From: PALSA-693 sp963780345
GTDB taxonomy: Bacteria; Actinomycetota; Acidimicrobiia; Acidimicrobiales; Palsa-688
Direction: 5' to 3'
Assembly (NCBI GenBank): GCA_963780345.1
Contig: CAWABU010000009.1
Location: 62,001-126,000, forward strand
DNA: 64,000 nucleotides
The notes under the pieces were generated by a model, which worked only from the letters and a program-made list of their open reading frames with translations, did no database searches and had not been told where the DNA came from. Made by a program: the position numbers and the translations under genes. Positions 17,704-25,003 of this stretch are shown piece after piece (the stretch's first letter is position 1; every line of letters begins with the position of its first letter).

Positions 17704-18696
17704 ATGAGCGGTCCGGCCGAGAGCCATTCCTTCGCAGGCAACCGGGTGGTGGCCGATACCGGTGCCAAATACCCCATCTCCAACGCTCCGATTGGGTTCT
17801 TCGCCCGAGCCTCCCTGGCCGGTGCGGTCTCGGCCGCCGGGGGCCTGGGACTGCTGGAGACGGCCACTCAGGGCCTCGACGAGACGGCGATCGAGTACGA
17901 CCGTATCCGGGCCCGCACCGATGCCCCGTTTGGGGTGCAGCTCTTCCTCCGGGTGCTCGTCCAGCAAGACCGCCTCGACGAGGTGTTGGACTGGGTCCTC
18001 GATGGCCGCACCCGATTTCTCGTTACCTGTGTGGGCGACCCGGCACGGGTCCTGCCCCGGGCGAAGGATGCAGGCGTCAAGCTCTACCACCAGACTGGCA
18101 GTCTCGATGATGCCCTGCGGTCCGTTGACGCCGGCGCGGACGGCCTCATCGTCGAGGGGGCCGAGAGTGGAGGGCTTCGCAGCGAGAAGTCGCTCCACCT
18201 GTTTACCTTCCTGCAGCAGGTGAGGTCGCGCATCGACGTGCCGATCATCGCCGGAGGCGGCGTCGCCGACGGCTACGGGATGGCTGGCGCCTTTGCGCTC
18301 GGCGCCGAGGGGGTGATCATGGGCACCCGCTTCATCAGCTCGGTCGAGAGCCCCGTTCACACCAACTTCAAGCAGGCGATCGCCGACTGCGACTCCACTC
18401 TGAACCTCGAGCCGGTCAAGAAGGGCATCAAGATGCGCGTGGTGCGCAACGAGTTCAGCGAGGCGGTGGCTCGGGGTGACATCGACCCGAAGGGAAGCCC
18501 GTATGCCGGACCCGTGATGGAACTCTTCGAGCACGGTCGCACCGACAGGGCCATGGTGGGGTGTGGCGAGTCCGCGACGCTGGTCTCTGCCATCAAGCCG
18601 GTGGCGGAGATCATTGAGGAGACGGTCAAGGTGTTCTGGCAGGAGGTTGAGCGACTGGCCCGGATGCTGCCGGTCCGCACTCCGGCTGGGGTCTGA
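17704..18696 (+). CDS. Nitronate monooxygenase-like FMN enzyme (NPD family)
   Basis: A 330-residue TIM-barrel flavoprotein of the nitronate monooxygenase/2-nitropropane dioxygenase family. Visible landmarks are APIGFFARASLAGAVSAAGGLG at the N-terminus (in pieces), GADGLIVEGAESGG, and the phosphate-binding IIAGGGVADGYGM followed by GAEGVIMGTRFISS. Reaction: FMN-dependent oxidation of alkyl nitronates such as propionate 3-nitronate. Some members instead act as enoyl reductases, which cannot be excluded. It is transcribed divergently from the glucosaminidase gene, 97 bases apart. Confidence 0.88.
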   Translation: MSGPAESHSFAGNRVVADTGAKYPISNAPIGFFARASLAGAVSAAGGLGLLETATQGLDETAIEYDRIRARTDAPFGVQLFLRVLVQQDRLDEVLDWVLDGRTRFLVTCVGDPARVLPRAKDAGVKLYHQTGSLDDALRSVDAGADGLIVEGAESGGLRSEKSLHLFTFLQQVRSRIDVPIIAGGGVADGYGMAGAFALGAEGVIMGTRFISSVESPVHTNFKQAIADCDSTLNLEPVKKGIKMRVVRNEFSEAVARGDIDPKGSPYAGPVMELFEHGRTDRAMVGCGESATLVSAIKPVAEIIEETVKVFWQEVERLARMLPVRTPAGV

Positions 18697-18981
18697 TCCC
18701 GGGCCCCGATCCCACCCCTGCCTGAGGTAACCAGCCGACCGGCGGGCGGCGGCGAGCCGACGACCTCTTCACCGACGGCAGCGGCGACCCTCGCCCGACG
18801 ACGATGATCATCCCGCCCATGTGGTCCCCAAGGTCATCTCCGACCTGGCCTCCTGGAACCGCGGTAGCCCATGGCGAAGGTGGGCGAAGGTGGCGCTGGT
18901 GGCTCAACAGTGGCCGGGCTCTGCGCCCCATCCGGATCCGAGTATCTTGCCATCGGTGATCCAATGGCATCGGGAGGAGTC

Positions 18982-19221
18982 ATGCCAAAGCGGCGCTGGA
19001 GTGACCTGAGCGAACGCACTCGTAGGTTGATCATCGCAGGAGCTGCCCTGGAGGGGGTCCTCAAGCTGCTGGCGCTGGTCGACCTCAAGCGACGCCCGGC
19101 GGACCAGATCAGAGGGTCCAAAGCCAGGTGGGCCAGCGCGGTGGTCCTGGTCAACTCGGTCGGAGCGGTCCCTCTCGCCTACTTCCTCCGCGGCCGGCGA
19201 ACTGGTCGGAGCGATTCCTAG
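18982..19221 (+). CDS. Small membrane protein, 79 residues
   Basis: An ATG preceded by a strong GGGAGGAG motif. After a basic N-terminus (MPKRRWSDLSERTRR) come two hydrophobic segments, about residues 15-30 and 48-68, separated by DLKRRPADQIRGSKARWA, and a basic tail. The pattern resembles the small DUF5652/PLDc_N-like two-helix membrane proteins common in actinobacteria. Function unknown. The open frame extends upstream to 18871, but the ribosome-binding site decides the start. Confidence 0.75.
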   Translation: MPKRRWSDLSERTRRLIIAGAALEGVLKLLALVDLKRRPADQIRGSKARWASAVVLVNSVGAVPLAYFLRGRRTGRSDS

Positions 19222-19237
19222 CGCTTACCTTCCTTGA

Positions 19238-19741
19238 TCAGGCGCTCTCCGGATCCTTCCTCGAGCGCCAGTGGTCAACCGCGTGATCAGCTGCGCTGGT
19301 GACGTCCTCGACGATCTTCCCGATGAGACCGCCCTCGGCCAGGTGCGGATGAGCGTGGGTGGGTGATCCCCCGATGCTCATGGCAATCGACTCTGACTCC
19401 CTGAGAAGCTCAGATTCGGGAATCAGGTCCCGAAGGCGGGTGAACAGCTGCTCCTGGGAGTCGACGTGCTCCGCGATCGCCAGTCGGAGACGCTCGCGGT
19501 GCTCGGCCGTCGGGTCCTTCTCGACGTCCCTGAGCCGCTCCTCGACCTGGCGCTCGGCCCGCCTCAGCTCTTCCACCATGGCCTTGCCGTCCGCACCGCT
19601 CCCCACGTGATCCCTGATCGCCGGGTAGAGAAAGTCCCGCTCGACGCTCAGGTGCTGGGAGACCTCGACGATCCCGGGAGAACTTTCGAGCAGGTTCCGG
19701 TGATCCGCCGAGAGAAAATCGAGCAAATCGAGATCAGGCAC
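19238..19741 (-). CDS. Hemerythrin (HHE)-domain protein
   Basis: A 167-residue mostly helical protein. FLSADHRNLLE near residue 9 and SVERDFLYPAIRDHV, then AIAEHVDSQEQLF, give the spaced His/Glu residues of a hemerythrin-like di-iron four-helix bundle. Such proteins bind O2, NO or iron in bacteria. The called GTG start lies directly on the GGAGG motif, so the true start may be slightly downstream. It is downstream of the efflux operon on the same strand, 107 bases after it. Confidence 0.85.
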   Translation of the reverse strand: MPDLDLLDFLSADHRNLLESSPGIVEVSQHLSVERDFLYPAIRDHVGSGADGKAMVEELRRAERQVEERLRDVEKDPTAEHRERLRLAIAEHVDSQEQLFTRLRDLIPESELLRESESIAMSIGGSPTHAHPHLAEGGLIGKIVEDVTSAADHAVDHWRSRKDPESA

Positions 19742-19848
19742 CCTCCGACCTTAGACCGACTCTTGCCGCATTCTCCTTTCCTGCGCCGCGTGGGCCACTG
19801 CTGGCGGGGGCGGGCCGCGAGTCCGGGATGACCTTCGTCGCCGGCTCG

Positions 19849-22041
19849 TCAGCCCAAGCTGGAACGGGCGATGGCCGCACCACCGGCGGGGGATCCTCCC
19901 GCCCCGCCAAGCCCGCCTGCCCCGCTAAGGCCGCCTGCCCCGCTACTAAGGCCGCCTGCCCCGCCGAGGCGTCCTGCCCCGCCGAAGCCACCTGCTCCGC
20001 CGAAGCCACGGAAGGTGTTGGTGGAGTTGCTACTCGAGGATGGCACCGGCGCGGAATTGTCGGCCAGGACCACCTGGGTTCCGGCCGAGAGACCCGAAGT
20101 GATCTGTGTGTAGACGTCGCCCACCACTCCCACCTTGACGCTGGTATCGACTTCCCGACCGGATTTGAGCGTAACGACGTAGGCCCGCCCGGCGGCGGTG
20201 GTGTGCACCGCGGAGGTGGGAACCACGACAGCATGGCTGGCCTGGGCGATATCCACCGTCAGCTGTGCGGTCGAGCCGGCCACCGTGGTGCTCGGGCTCA
20301 ACGACCCGGGCGACAGGGCGATGATCAGCGGGTAGGTGTAGCCGGACGAACCGGAGAGCACGGGCCCGACCCGGGTGACGGTGCCGTTGTAGGAGCTGGA
20401 TTGGCCGTCGATGCTCACCTGGACGTGGTCGCCCGTGACGACCGCGCCGACCTGGCTGCTGGTGAGCGACGAGGTGGTCTGATAGCTGCCGGGATCGGTG
20501 ATGGTGATGGAGGAGCTGCTGGAACCGGGGTCGACCGATTGTCCGGCCGAGACACCCACGGCGGCCACGGTGCCGGCCATGGGGGCCTTCAAGGTGCCGT
20601 TATCGAGGGACTGTTGGGCCGAAACCAGGTTGGCCTGGTCAGAGTCAATGGTGGCCTGGTCGCTGGCCAGCTGAGCGGCGCTATCGACGGCGGTGGTGGC
20701 CGGACTCCCGCTGGATCCGCCTGACCCGCTGAAGCCTTTGCTCGTCCCTGATGGGCTGCTGGACCCACCCGATCCGCTGAAACCTTTGCTGCTGGACCCG
20801 CTTGATCCGCTCAATCCTTTGCTGGCGGACCCGCTGACCGCGAACCCTTTGCTGGCGGACCCGCTCGACCCGCCGAACCCTTTGCTGGCGGACCCGCTCG
20901 ACCCATTGCCCGTCCCGGAGGAGCTGCCGCTCGGGGCGCCGGACGGGCTGCCGGTCTTGCTGTTGGCGGCTGACTCGGTGGAGAGGACCTGGGCCAGGGC
21001 GGTCTCGGCGCTTTGCACGCTCTGCTGGTCACGGGAGACCTGCTGTTGATCGGCCATCGCGGCTTGCAGGGCCGTGGCGCAGGCCGAGCTGGTGGTGGTC
21101 GGGGTGGAGGTCGGCGTCGTCGGAGTGGAGGTCGGCGTGGTCGGCGAGGTCGGGGTGGAGGTCGGCGTCGTCGGAGTGGAGGTCGGCGTGGTCGGCGAGG
21201 TCGGGGTGGAGGTCGGCGTGGTCGGCGAGGTCGCGGTGGTCGGGGCAGAGGTCGGCGTGGTAGTGGTGCTATCCGACGTGCTGCTCGACGCCACATCGGT
21301 GGCTGGGGCGGCGGGCAACAGGGCGGCGGTGGTGGCCGCGCCGGACGACGCGGACCCGCCGGACTGGCCCGAGGCTGCGCAGGTGCGCTCGGCGGTGGAG
21401 AGCGCCGCGGTAGCAGTCTGGAGGTCGAGGTCAGCGGTGTGCTGAGCCTGTACGACGGCTCGCTGGGCCTGCTGAAGCTGGGCCGAACCGCTCGTGGGAC
21501 CGGACGGCCGAGCCGAGCCGGCGGCCGTGATCGCCGCGGTGAGCACTGCGGTCGGCCTGGCGCTGCTGGTCGTGGAGGCGGTCTGGGCCGGAGCGGAGCC
21601 GGATGATGATGATGATGATGATGATGAAGAGGAGCCGGACGCTTCCCCGGACTCGTCTTCGGTGAGCCTGGCCTGGGCCGTATTCAAGCTGGCCTGAGCC
21701 ATGGTCAGCTGCTGCTGCAGGGCGGTGGTGTCGAGGGCGGCCAAGGTCTGGCCGGCGGTGACGTGCTGACCGATGGCAACATCCACGGCGGCGACACGGC
21801 CGGCCACCTGAAATGACGCCTGGGCCTGGTTGACCGGTTCGACCGTTCCCGAAGCCGTGAGGGTTCGGGTGGCTGCGCCGGTAGTGGCGGCGCTGGTGCG
21901 ATAACTGGGTCCGCTGGAGGCCTGGGCCTGGGCTACGCCCAGGCCGATTCCAACGGCCACGACCGCGGCCCCGATGACGACGGAGGCCCGCTTCTGGTTG
22001 CGCCGGCGGCGACGGCCCGACGCAGAAGCCGGGCTAGCCAT
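19849..22041 (-). CDS. HlyD/MacA-like membrane-fusion protein with expanded low-complexity hairpin
   Basis: A 730-residue adaptor of a MacAB-type exporter. A basic N-terminus (GRRRRRNQKR) precedes one membrane anchor (about residues 20-38). The first lipoyl half reads VDVAIGQHVTAGQTLAALD and the second APMAGTVAAVGVSAGQSVDPG; a beta-barrel segment and VPTSAVHTTAAGRAYVV follow. Between the lipoyl halves the usual coiled-coil hairpin is interrupted by poly-Ser, a Thr/Pro array and SKGF/SGS repeats. Two cysteines, in ERTCAAS and SSACATA, bracket the Thr/Pro array and could form a disulfide. The tail is Gly/Ala-rich. Confidence 0.85.
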   Translation of the reverse strand: MASPASASGRRRRRNQKRASVVIGAAVVAVGIGLGVAQAQASSGPSYRTSAATTGAATRTLTASGTVEPVNQAQASFQVAGRVAAVDVAIGQHVTAGQTLAALDTTALQQQLTMAQASLNTAQARLTEDESGEASGSSSSSSSSSSSGSAPAQTASTTSSARPTAVLTAAITAAGSARPSGPTSGSAQLQQAQRAVVQAQHTADLDLQTATAALSTAERTCAASGQSGGSASSGAATTAALLPAAPATDVASSSTSDSTTTTPTSAPTTATSPTTPTSTPTSPTTPTSTPTTPTSTPTSPTTPTSTPTTPTSTPTTTSSACATALQAAMADQQQVSRDQQSVQSAETALAQVLSTESAANSKTGSPSGAPSGSSSGTGNGSSGSASKGFGGSSGSASKGFAVSGSASKGLSGSSGSSSKGFSGSGGSSSPSGTSKGFSGSGGSSGSPATTAVDSAAQLASDQATIDSDQANLVSAQQSLDNGTLKAPMAGTVAAVGVSAGQSVDPGSSSSSITITDPGSYQTTSSLTSSQVGAVVTGDHVQVSIDGQSSSYNGTVTRVGPVLSGSSGYTYPLIIALSPGSLSPSTTVAGSTAQLTVDIAQASHAVVVPTSAVHTTAAGRAYVVTLKSGREVDTSVKVGVVGDVYTQITSGLSAGTQVVLADNSAPVPSSSSNSTNTFRGFGGAGGFGGAGRLGGAGGLSSGAGGLSGAGGLGGAGGSPAGGAAIARSSLG

Positions 22042-23043
22042 TTGTCGAGCCGCCACCCGCGGTTGCGCCACCCGTGGTTCCGCCACTCGCGGTTCCGCCA
22101 CTCGCGGTTCCGCCACCGCGGTTCCGCCACCCGCGGTTCCGCCACCCGCGGTTCCGCCGCCCCCGAACCCGCCGAATCCGCTGTTGCAGGTTTGTCCTCC
22201 GGTGGAGGTGATGCGGACCGTTCGGGCGGTGACGGCCCCGGTCGTGTCGCTGGAACCGACGGCGGTCACGCAGTCGCCTACCGCCAGCGAGGTGGCAGCC
22301 GTGGACTCCGTCTCAGTGAAGGTGGTTGACCCCTGCAGTCCAATCGTTACGGGGGTGGGCTTGATCGACGTCGGCGGGGTGGAAGGTCTGGTACCGGTGC
22401 GGGGTCCGCCGAAGCCGGACGAGGAGATGCCGTTGATCACCATGCTGGAGGGGCTGATGGAAGTGACTTTGCCGCTGGCGAATCCGAAGCCGCGGGCGGC
22501 GCTGGGGACCGATCCTGCGGGTCGTCCGGGCAGGCTTCCCCCACTCGGCGCAGTCCCGCCTCTGAACGCTCCACCCCCGCCTCGGCCGCCAGCGCCGAAG
22601 CGGCCGCCCGTGCAGGTCCCGGAGGAGGCGGGCTTGCTCACCATGACGGTGTTGGCCACGAGCTTCCCGGTGGAGGTGGACCCGATGACCGTGACACAGT
22701 CCCCGGCGGCCACGCTGGCCGCCGTGAGGGTCGCGGTTTTGGTGAAAGTGGTGGCGGAGGTCCAGCTGACGGTGGTCTGACCGGTCTGCTGGTTCTGGAC
22801 TTCCATTGACGATCCGGTGATGGCGGCCACCGATCCCGACGCCCCGGGGAAGTTCCCGCCGCCGCTCCCGGCGCCGGCGCCACCCCCGCTGCCGGTTCCG
22901 CCCGCTGCCGATGGGTTGCCGCCGGTGGTTGGGGTGGTCGCGGTGCTGGTATGGCTGCTTCCGCCACCGCAAGCGCTGAGCAGCGCGGCCAAGAGGAGCC
23001 CGGCGCCGAGGGCCACGGTTGGCTTGCTTCGAAGAGTGATCAT
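19849..23043 (-). CDS. As-read fused frame: DUF5666 lipoprotein joined to HlyD-like adaptor
   Basis: As the sequence stands, one uninterrupted frame of 1,064 codons runs from ATG 23043 to the stop at 19849. I believe it joins two genes. The first 970 or so bases encode an exported lipoprotein and the rest an independent membrane-fusion protein that has its own start at 22041 and its own N-terminal anchor. The join occurs in a 15-bp repeat tract in which one unit has 14 bases. The two parts are described separately below. Confidence 0.7.
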   Translation of the reverse strand: MITLRSKPTVALGAGLLLAALLSACGGGSSHTSTATTPTTGGNPSAAGGTGSGGGAGAGSGGGNFPGASGSVAAITGSSMEVQNQQTGQTTVSWTSATTFTKTATLTAASVAAGDCVTVIGSTSTGKLVANTVMVSKPASSGTCTGGRFGAGGRGGGGAFRGGTAPSGGSLPGRPAGSVPSAARGFGFASGKVTSISPSSMVINGISSSGFGGPRTGTRPSTPPTSIKPTPVTIGLQGSTTFTETESTAATSLAVGDCVTAVGSSDTTGAVTARTVRITSTGGQTCNSGFGGFGGGGTAGGGTAGGGTAVAEPRVAEPRVAEPRVAQPRVAARQMASPASASGRRRRRNQKRASVVIGAAVVAVGIGLGVAQAQASSGPSYRTSAATTGAATRTLTASGTVEPVNQAQASFQVAGRVAAVDVAIGQHVTAGQTLAALDTTALQQQLTMAQASLNTAQARLTEDESGEASGSSSSSSSSSSSGSAPAQTASTTSSARPTAVLTAAITAAGSARPSGPTSGSAQLQQAQRAVVQAQHTADLDLQTATAALSTAERTCAASGQSGGSASSGAATTAALLPAAPATDVASSSTSDSTTTTPTSAPTTATSPTTPTSTPTSPTTPTSTPTTPTSTPTSPTTPTSTPTTPTSTPTTTSSACATALQAAMADQQQVSRDQQSVQSAETALAQVLSTESAANSKTGSPSGAPSGSSSGTGNGSSGSASKGFGGSSGSASKGFAVSGSASKGLSGSSGSSSKGFSGSGGSSSPSGTSKGFSGSGGSSGSPATTAVDSAAQLASDQATIDSDQANLVSAQQSLDNGTLKAPMAGTVAAVGVSAGQSVDPGSSSSSITITDPGSYQTTSSLTSSQVGAVVTGDHVQVSIDGQSSSYNGTVTRVGPVLSGSSGYTYPLIIALSPGSLSPSTTVAGSTAQLTVDIAQASHAVVVPTSAVHTTAAGRAYVVTLKSGREVDTSVKVGVVGDVYTQITSGLSAGTQVVLADNSAPVPSSSSNSTNTFRGFGGAGGFGGAGRLGGAGGLSSGAGGLSGAGGLGGAGGSPAGGAAIARSSLG
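21104..21235 (-). repeat. 51-bp tandem repeat encoding a Thr/Pro/Ser array
   Basis: A unit of 51 bases starting GTGGAGGTCGGCG (plus strand) begins at 21104, repeats at 21155, and continues as a shortened variant from 21206. It encodes a 17-residue Thr/Pro/Ser unit in the adaptor protein. Length polymorphism between strains is likely. Confidence 0.9.
21602..21625 (-). repeat. Trinucleotide repeat (GAT)8, encoding a serine run
   Basis: Eight consecutive GAT triplets on the plus strand encode a serine run in the linker of the HlyD-like adaptor. In-frame slippage would change only the linker length. Confidence 0.95.
22034..23043 (-). CDS. DUF5666-type lipoprotein, frame broken in its C-terminal repeat
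   Basis: An exported lipoprotein: a basic start and hydrophobic stretch end in the lipobox LLSAC near residue 25, then Gly/Ser/Thr-rich sequence. Two related beta domains follow, with SVAAITGSSMEVQN...AAGDCVTVIG and KVTSISPSSMVING...AVGDCVTAVG, as in DUF5666. The C-terminus is a GGGTA repeat. As read, a 14-base repeat unit shifts the frame and removes the natural stop. Adding one base there would end the protein in GGSTNG at 22034, overlapping the start of the adaptor at 22041. It lies 34 bases after the permease gene. Confidence 0.75.
22051..22154 (-). repeat. 15-bp tandem repeat, seven units, one of 14 bp
   Basis: Plus-strand units of CGCCACCCGCGGTTC type: 22051-22065, 22066-22080, 22081-22095, 22096-22110, 22111-22124, 22125-22139 and 22140-22154. 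Only the fifth (22111-22124) has 14 bases, lacking one C. It encodes the GGGTA repeats at the C-terminus of the DUF5666 lipoprotein. The missing base shifts the frame and fuses the gene to its downstream neighbour. Confidence 0.95.
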
Positions 23044-23077
23044 GAGTGGGTAGGTACTCCTTGGTGGTGCGAGACGG

Positions 23078-24316
23078 TCATTCGCTTCGGAGGGCGTCGA
23101 TCGGAGCCATCCGGGCGGCCCGGCTGGCCGGGTAGACACCGAAGATCAGCCCAATGGCGACGGCTACCGCTATGGCCCCTGCGGTGGCCGCTCCGGACAG
23201 CGTGATCGGATAGCCGATGGCCTTGGGCAAAAGACCGGTGCCAATGGCGGCCAGCCCGACGCCGAGAGCTCCGCCGGTGAGCCCGAGCAGGCTGGCCTCG
23301 AGGAGGAACTGCCGGCGGATCAGCGAGGGTTTGGCGCCGAGGGCTTTGCGCAGCCCGATCTCCCGGATGCGTTCGGTGACTGAGACCAGCATGATGTTCA
23401 TGACCCCGATACCGCCCACCAGCAAGGAGATCGCCGCGATGCCGCCGAGCAGGATGGTCAGGGTTTTGTCGACCGACGTCGAGGTTGAGACCAGCGACGC
23501 TTCCGAGGCGATGGTGAAGTCGGCGTTGGCAGGGGTGGTGACGTTGTGCACGGCCAGCAATTCCGAGTCGGCTTCCTGGTAGGCGGCCGAGAGGCTGGAT
23601 CCCGAGTTGGCTTCGATGAGGATCGAGCTGAGCGAGTTGCTGCCGAATATGCGTTGGGTGGCGGTGCTGAGGGGAACGATGACCTGATCGTCCTGGTTGG
23701 ACCCGGTGGTCGAGGAGCTGTCCCCCACGGAGTTGAGCACGCCGATGACGGTGAGCGGCACACCGTTGACGTCGACGACCTGGCCGACCGGATCGACGCC
23801 GCTGAACAGCTCCGAGGCCGTGTCAACTCCCACCACGGCGACGGCGGTGTGGTCGGCGACGTCCTGGTTGTCGATAAAGCGTCCCTGGGTGACGGTGCGG
23901 TCGCGGACGGACGCCCAGGTCGGCGTGGTCCCGTTGACGGTGGTGGTCCAGGTGTTGGAGTTGATGGCGTCAGTGAGCCCCTCGGCGGAGGACTTGACCG
24001 GGGCGACGGCTTTGATGTCGGGGGCCACGGTGCTGGAGCTGAGCGCGTCGGCATCAGCTTCGGTGAGGGTGGACGCCGAGCCGAACCCTTGGCGAAACCC
24101 GCTCGAGGAGGTCGTGCTGCCAGGGGAGACGGTCAGCAGGTTGGTACCGAGGGAGTTGATCTGCGACTTGACCTGGTCCTGGGCACCCTGGCCCAGGCCC
24201 ACGGTGAGGACGACGGCGGCGATGCCGATCATGATCCCGAGGACGGTCAGAATGGAGCGCAGCCGGTTGGCTCGCACTGCCGAAAGGCCGCTGCGAAAAG
24301 TCTCGAACCAGCCCAT
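23078..24316 (-). CDS. ABC transporter permease, MacB/FtsX type
   Basis: A 412-residue protein with the MacB layout: one N-terminal transmembrane helix (SILTVLGIMIGIAAVVLTVG), a large extracytoplasmic domain (about residues 45-280) and three C-terminal helices. The FtsX signature reads ISLLVGGIGVMNIMLVSVTER followed by EIGLRKALGA. Its ATG overlaps the stop of the ATPase gene (ATGA). It should pair with that ATPase and the HlyD-like adaptors to export a substrate, which is unknown; macrolides or peptides are typical for the family. Confidence 0.95.
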   Translation of the reverse strand: MGWFETFRSGLSAVRANRLRSILTVLGIMIGIAAVVLTVGLGQGAQDQVKSQINSLGTNLLTVSPGSTTSSSGFRQGFGSASTLTEADADALSSSTVAPDIKAVAPVKSSAEGLTDAINSNTWTTTVNGTTPTWASVRDRTVTQGRFIDNQDVADHTAVAVVGVDTASELFSGVDPVGQVVDVNGVPLTVIGVLNSVGDSSSTTGSNQDDQVIVPLSTATQRIFGSNSLSSILIEANSGSSLSAAYQEADSELLAVHNVTTPANADFTIASEASLVSTSTSVDKTLTILLGGIAAISLLVGGIGVMNIMLVSVTERIREIGLRKALGAKPSLIRRQFLLEASLLGLTGGALGVGLAAIGTGLLPKAIGYPITLSGAATAGAIAVAVAIGLIFGVYPASRAARMAPIDALRSE

Positions 24317-25002
24317 CAGGCCGCCTGCCCGATACCGACGGCCAGGCCGTCGCGCATGCGGATGGTTCGTTCCGCGGCATCAGCCACGTCGGCATCGTGG
24401 GTGATGACCACCAGGGTCCGGCCGGCGGTGTGCAGTTCGTCGAACAGGGTCATCACGTCCTCGGCGGAGGTCGAGTCCAGGGCCCCGGTGGGTTCATCCG
24501 CCAGGATCAACTCGGGGTCGCCAACCAGGGCCCGGGCTACCGCCACCCGTTGCTGCTGGCCTCCGGACAGCTCGCCGGGGCGGTGATCGACCCGGTCGCC
24601 AACCCCCACCCGCTCTAAGGCTTCCATGGCCCGGCGGCGCCGTTCGCCGCGGCCAACGCCGGCGTAAATGAGAGGTAGCTCTACGTTGCGCCACGCGGAC
24701 AGGGATGGCAGCAGGTTGAACTGCTGGAAGACAAACCCGATGTGGGCGTTGCGGACCTCGGCCAGGTCGACTTCGTCCATGTGGGACACGTCCTCACCGC
24801 TGAGCCAGTATCGCCCGCTGGTCGGAACATCCAGGCAACCCAGGATGTGCATCAGGGTCGACTTGCCCGATCCCGACGGCCCCATTATCGACACGTACTC
24901 GCCGGGGTCGATCGTAAAAGACACCCCTCGAAGGGCGGCCACAGCCAGGGATCCCGTTCGGTACACCTTGGTGACGTCGGCCAGTTCGATGACAGGGTCC
25001 AC
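24316..25002 (-). CDS. ABC transporter ATP-binding protein, MacB/LolD type
   Basis: A 228-residue ATPase with Walker A GPSGSGKST, Q-loop FVFQQFNLLPSLSAWRN, signature LSGGQQQR, Walker B LILADEPTGALDS and switch His in VITHDADVA. The GTG start at 25002 lies just after the adaptor stop (25004-25006); the longer open frame to 25194 only shadows the adaptor gene. The Q-loop and the ADEPTGALD segment are those of the LolD/MacB/FtsE branch. Confidence 0.95.
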   Translation of the reverse strand: MDPVIELADVTKVYRTGSLAVAALRGVSFTIDPGEYVSIMGPSGSGKSTLMHILGCLDVPTSGRYWLSGEDVSHMDEVDLAEVRNAHIGFVFQQFNLLPSLSAWRNVELPLIYAGVGRGERRRRAMEALERVGVGDRVDHRPGELSGGQQQRVAVARALVGDPELILADEPTGALDSTSAEDVMTLFDELHTAGRTLVVITHDADVADAAERTIRMRDGLAVGIGQAA

Positions 25003-25003
25003 G

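Noticed and set aside
17599..18534. 311-codon minus-strand frame
   Set aside because: Antisense to the nitronate monooxygenase-like gene, which carries clear FMN-binding motifs.
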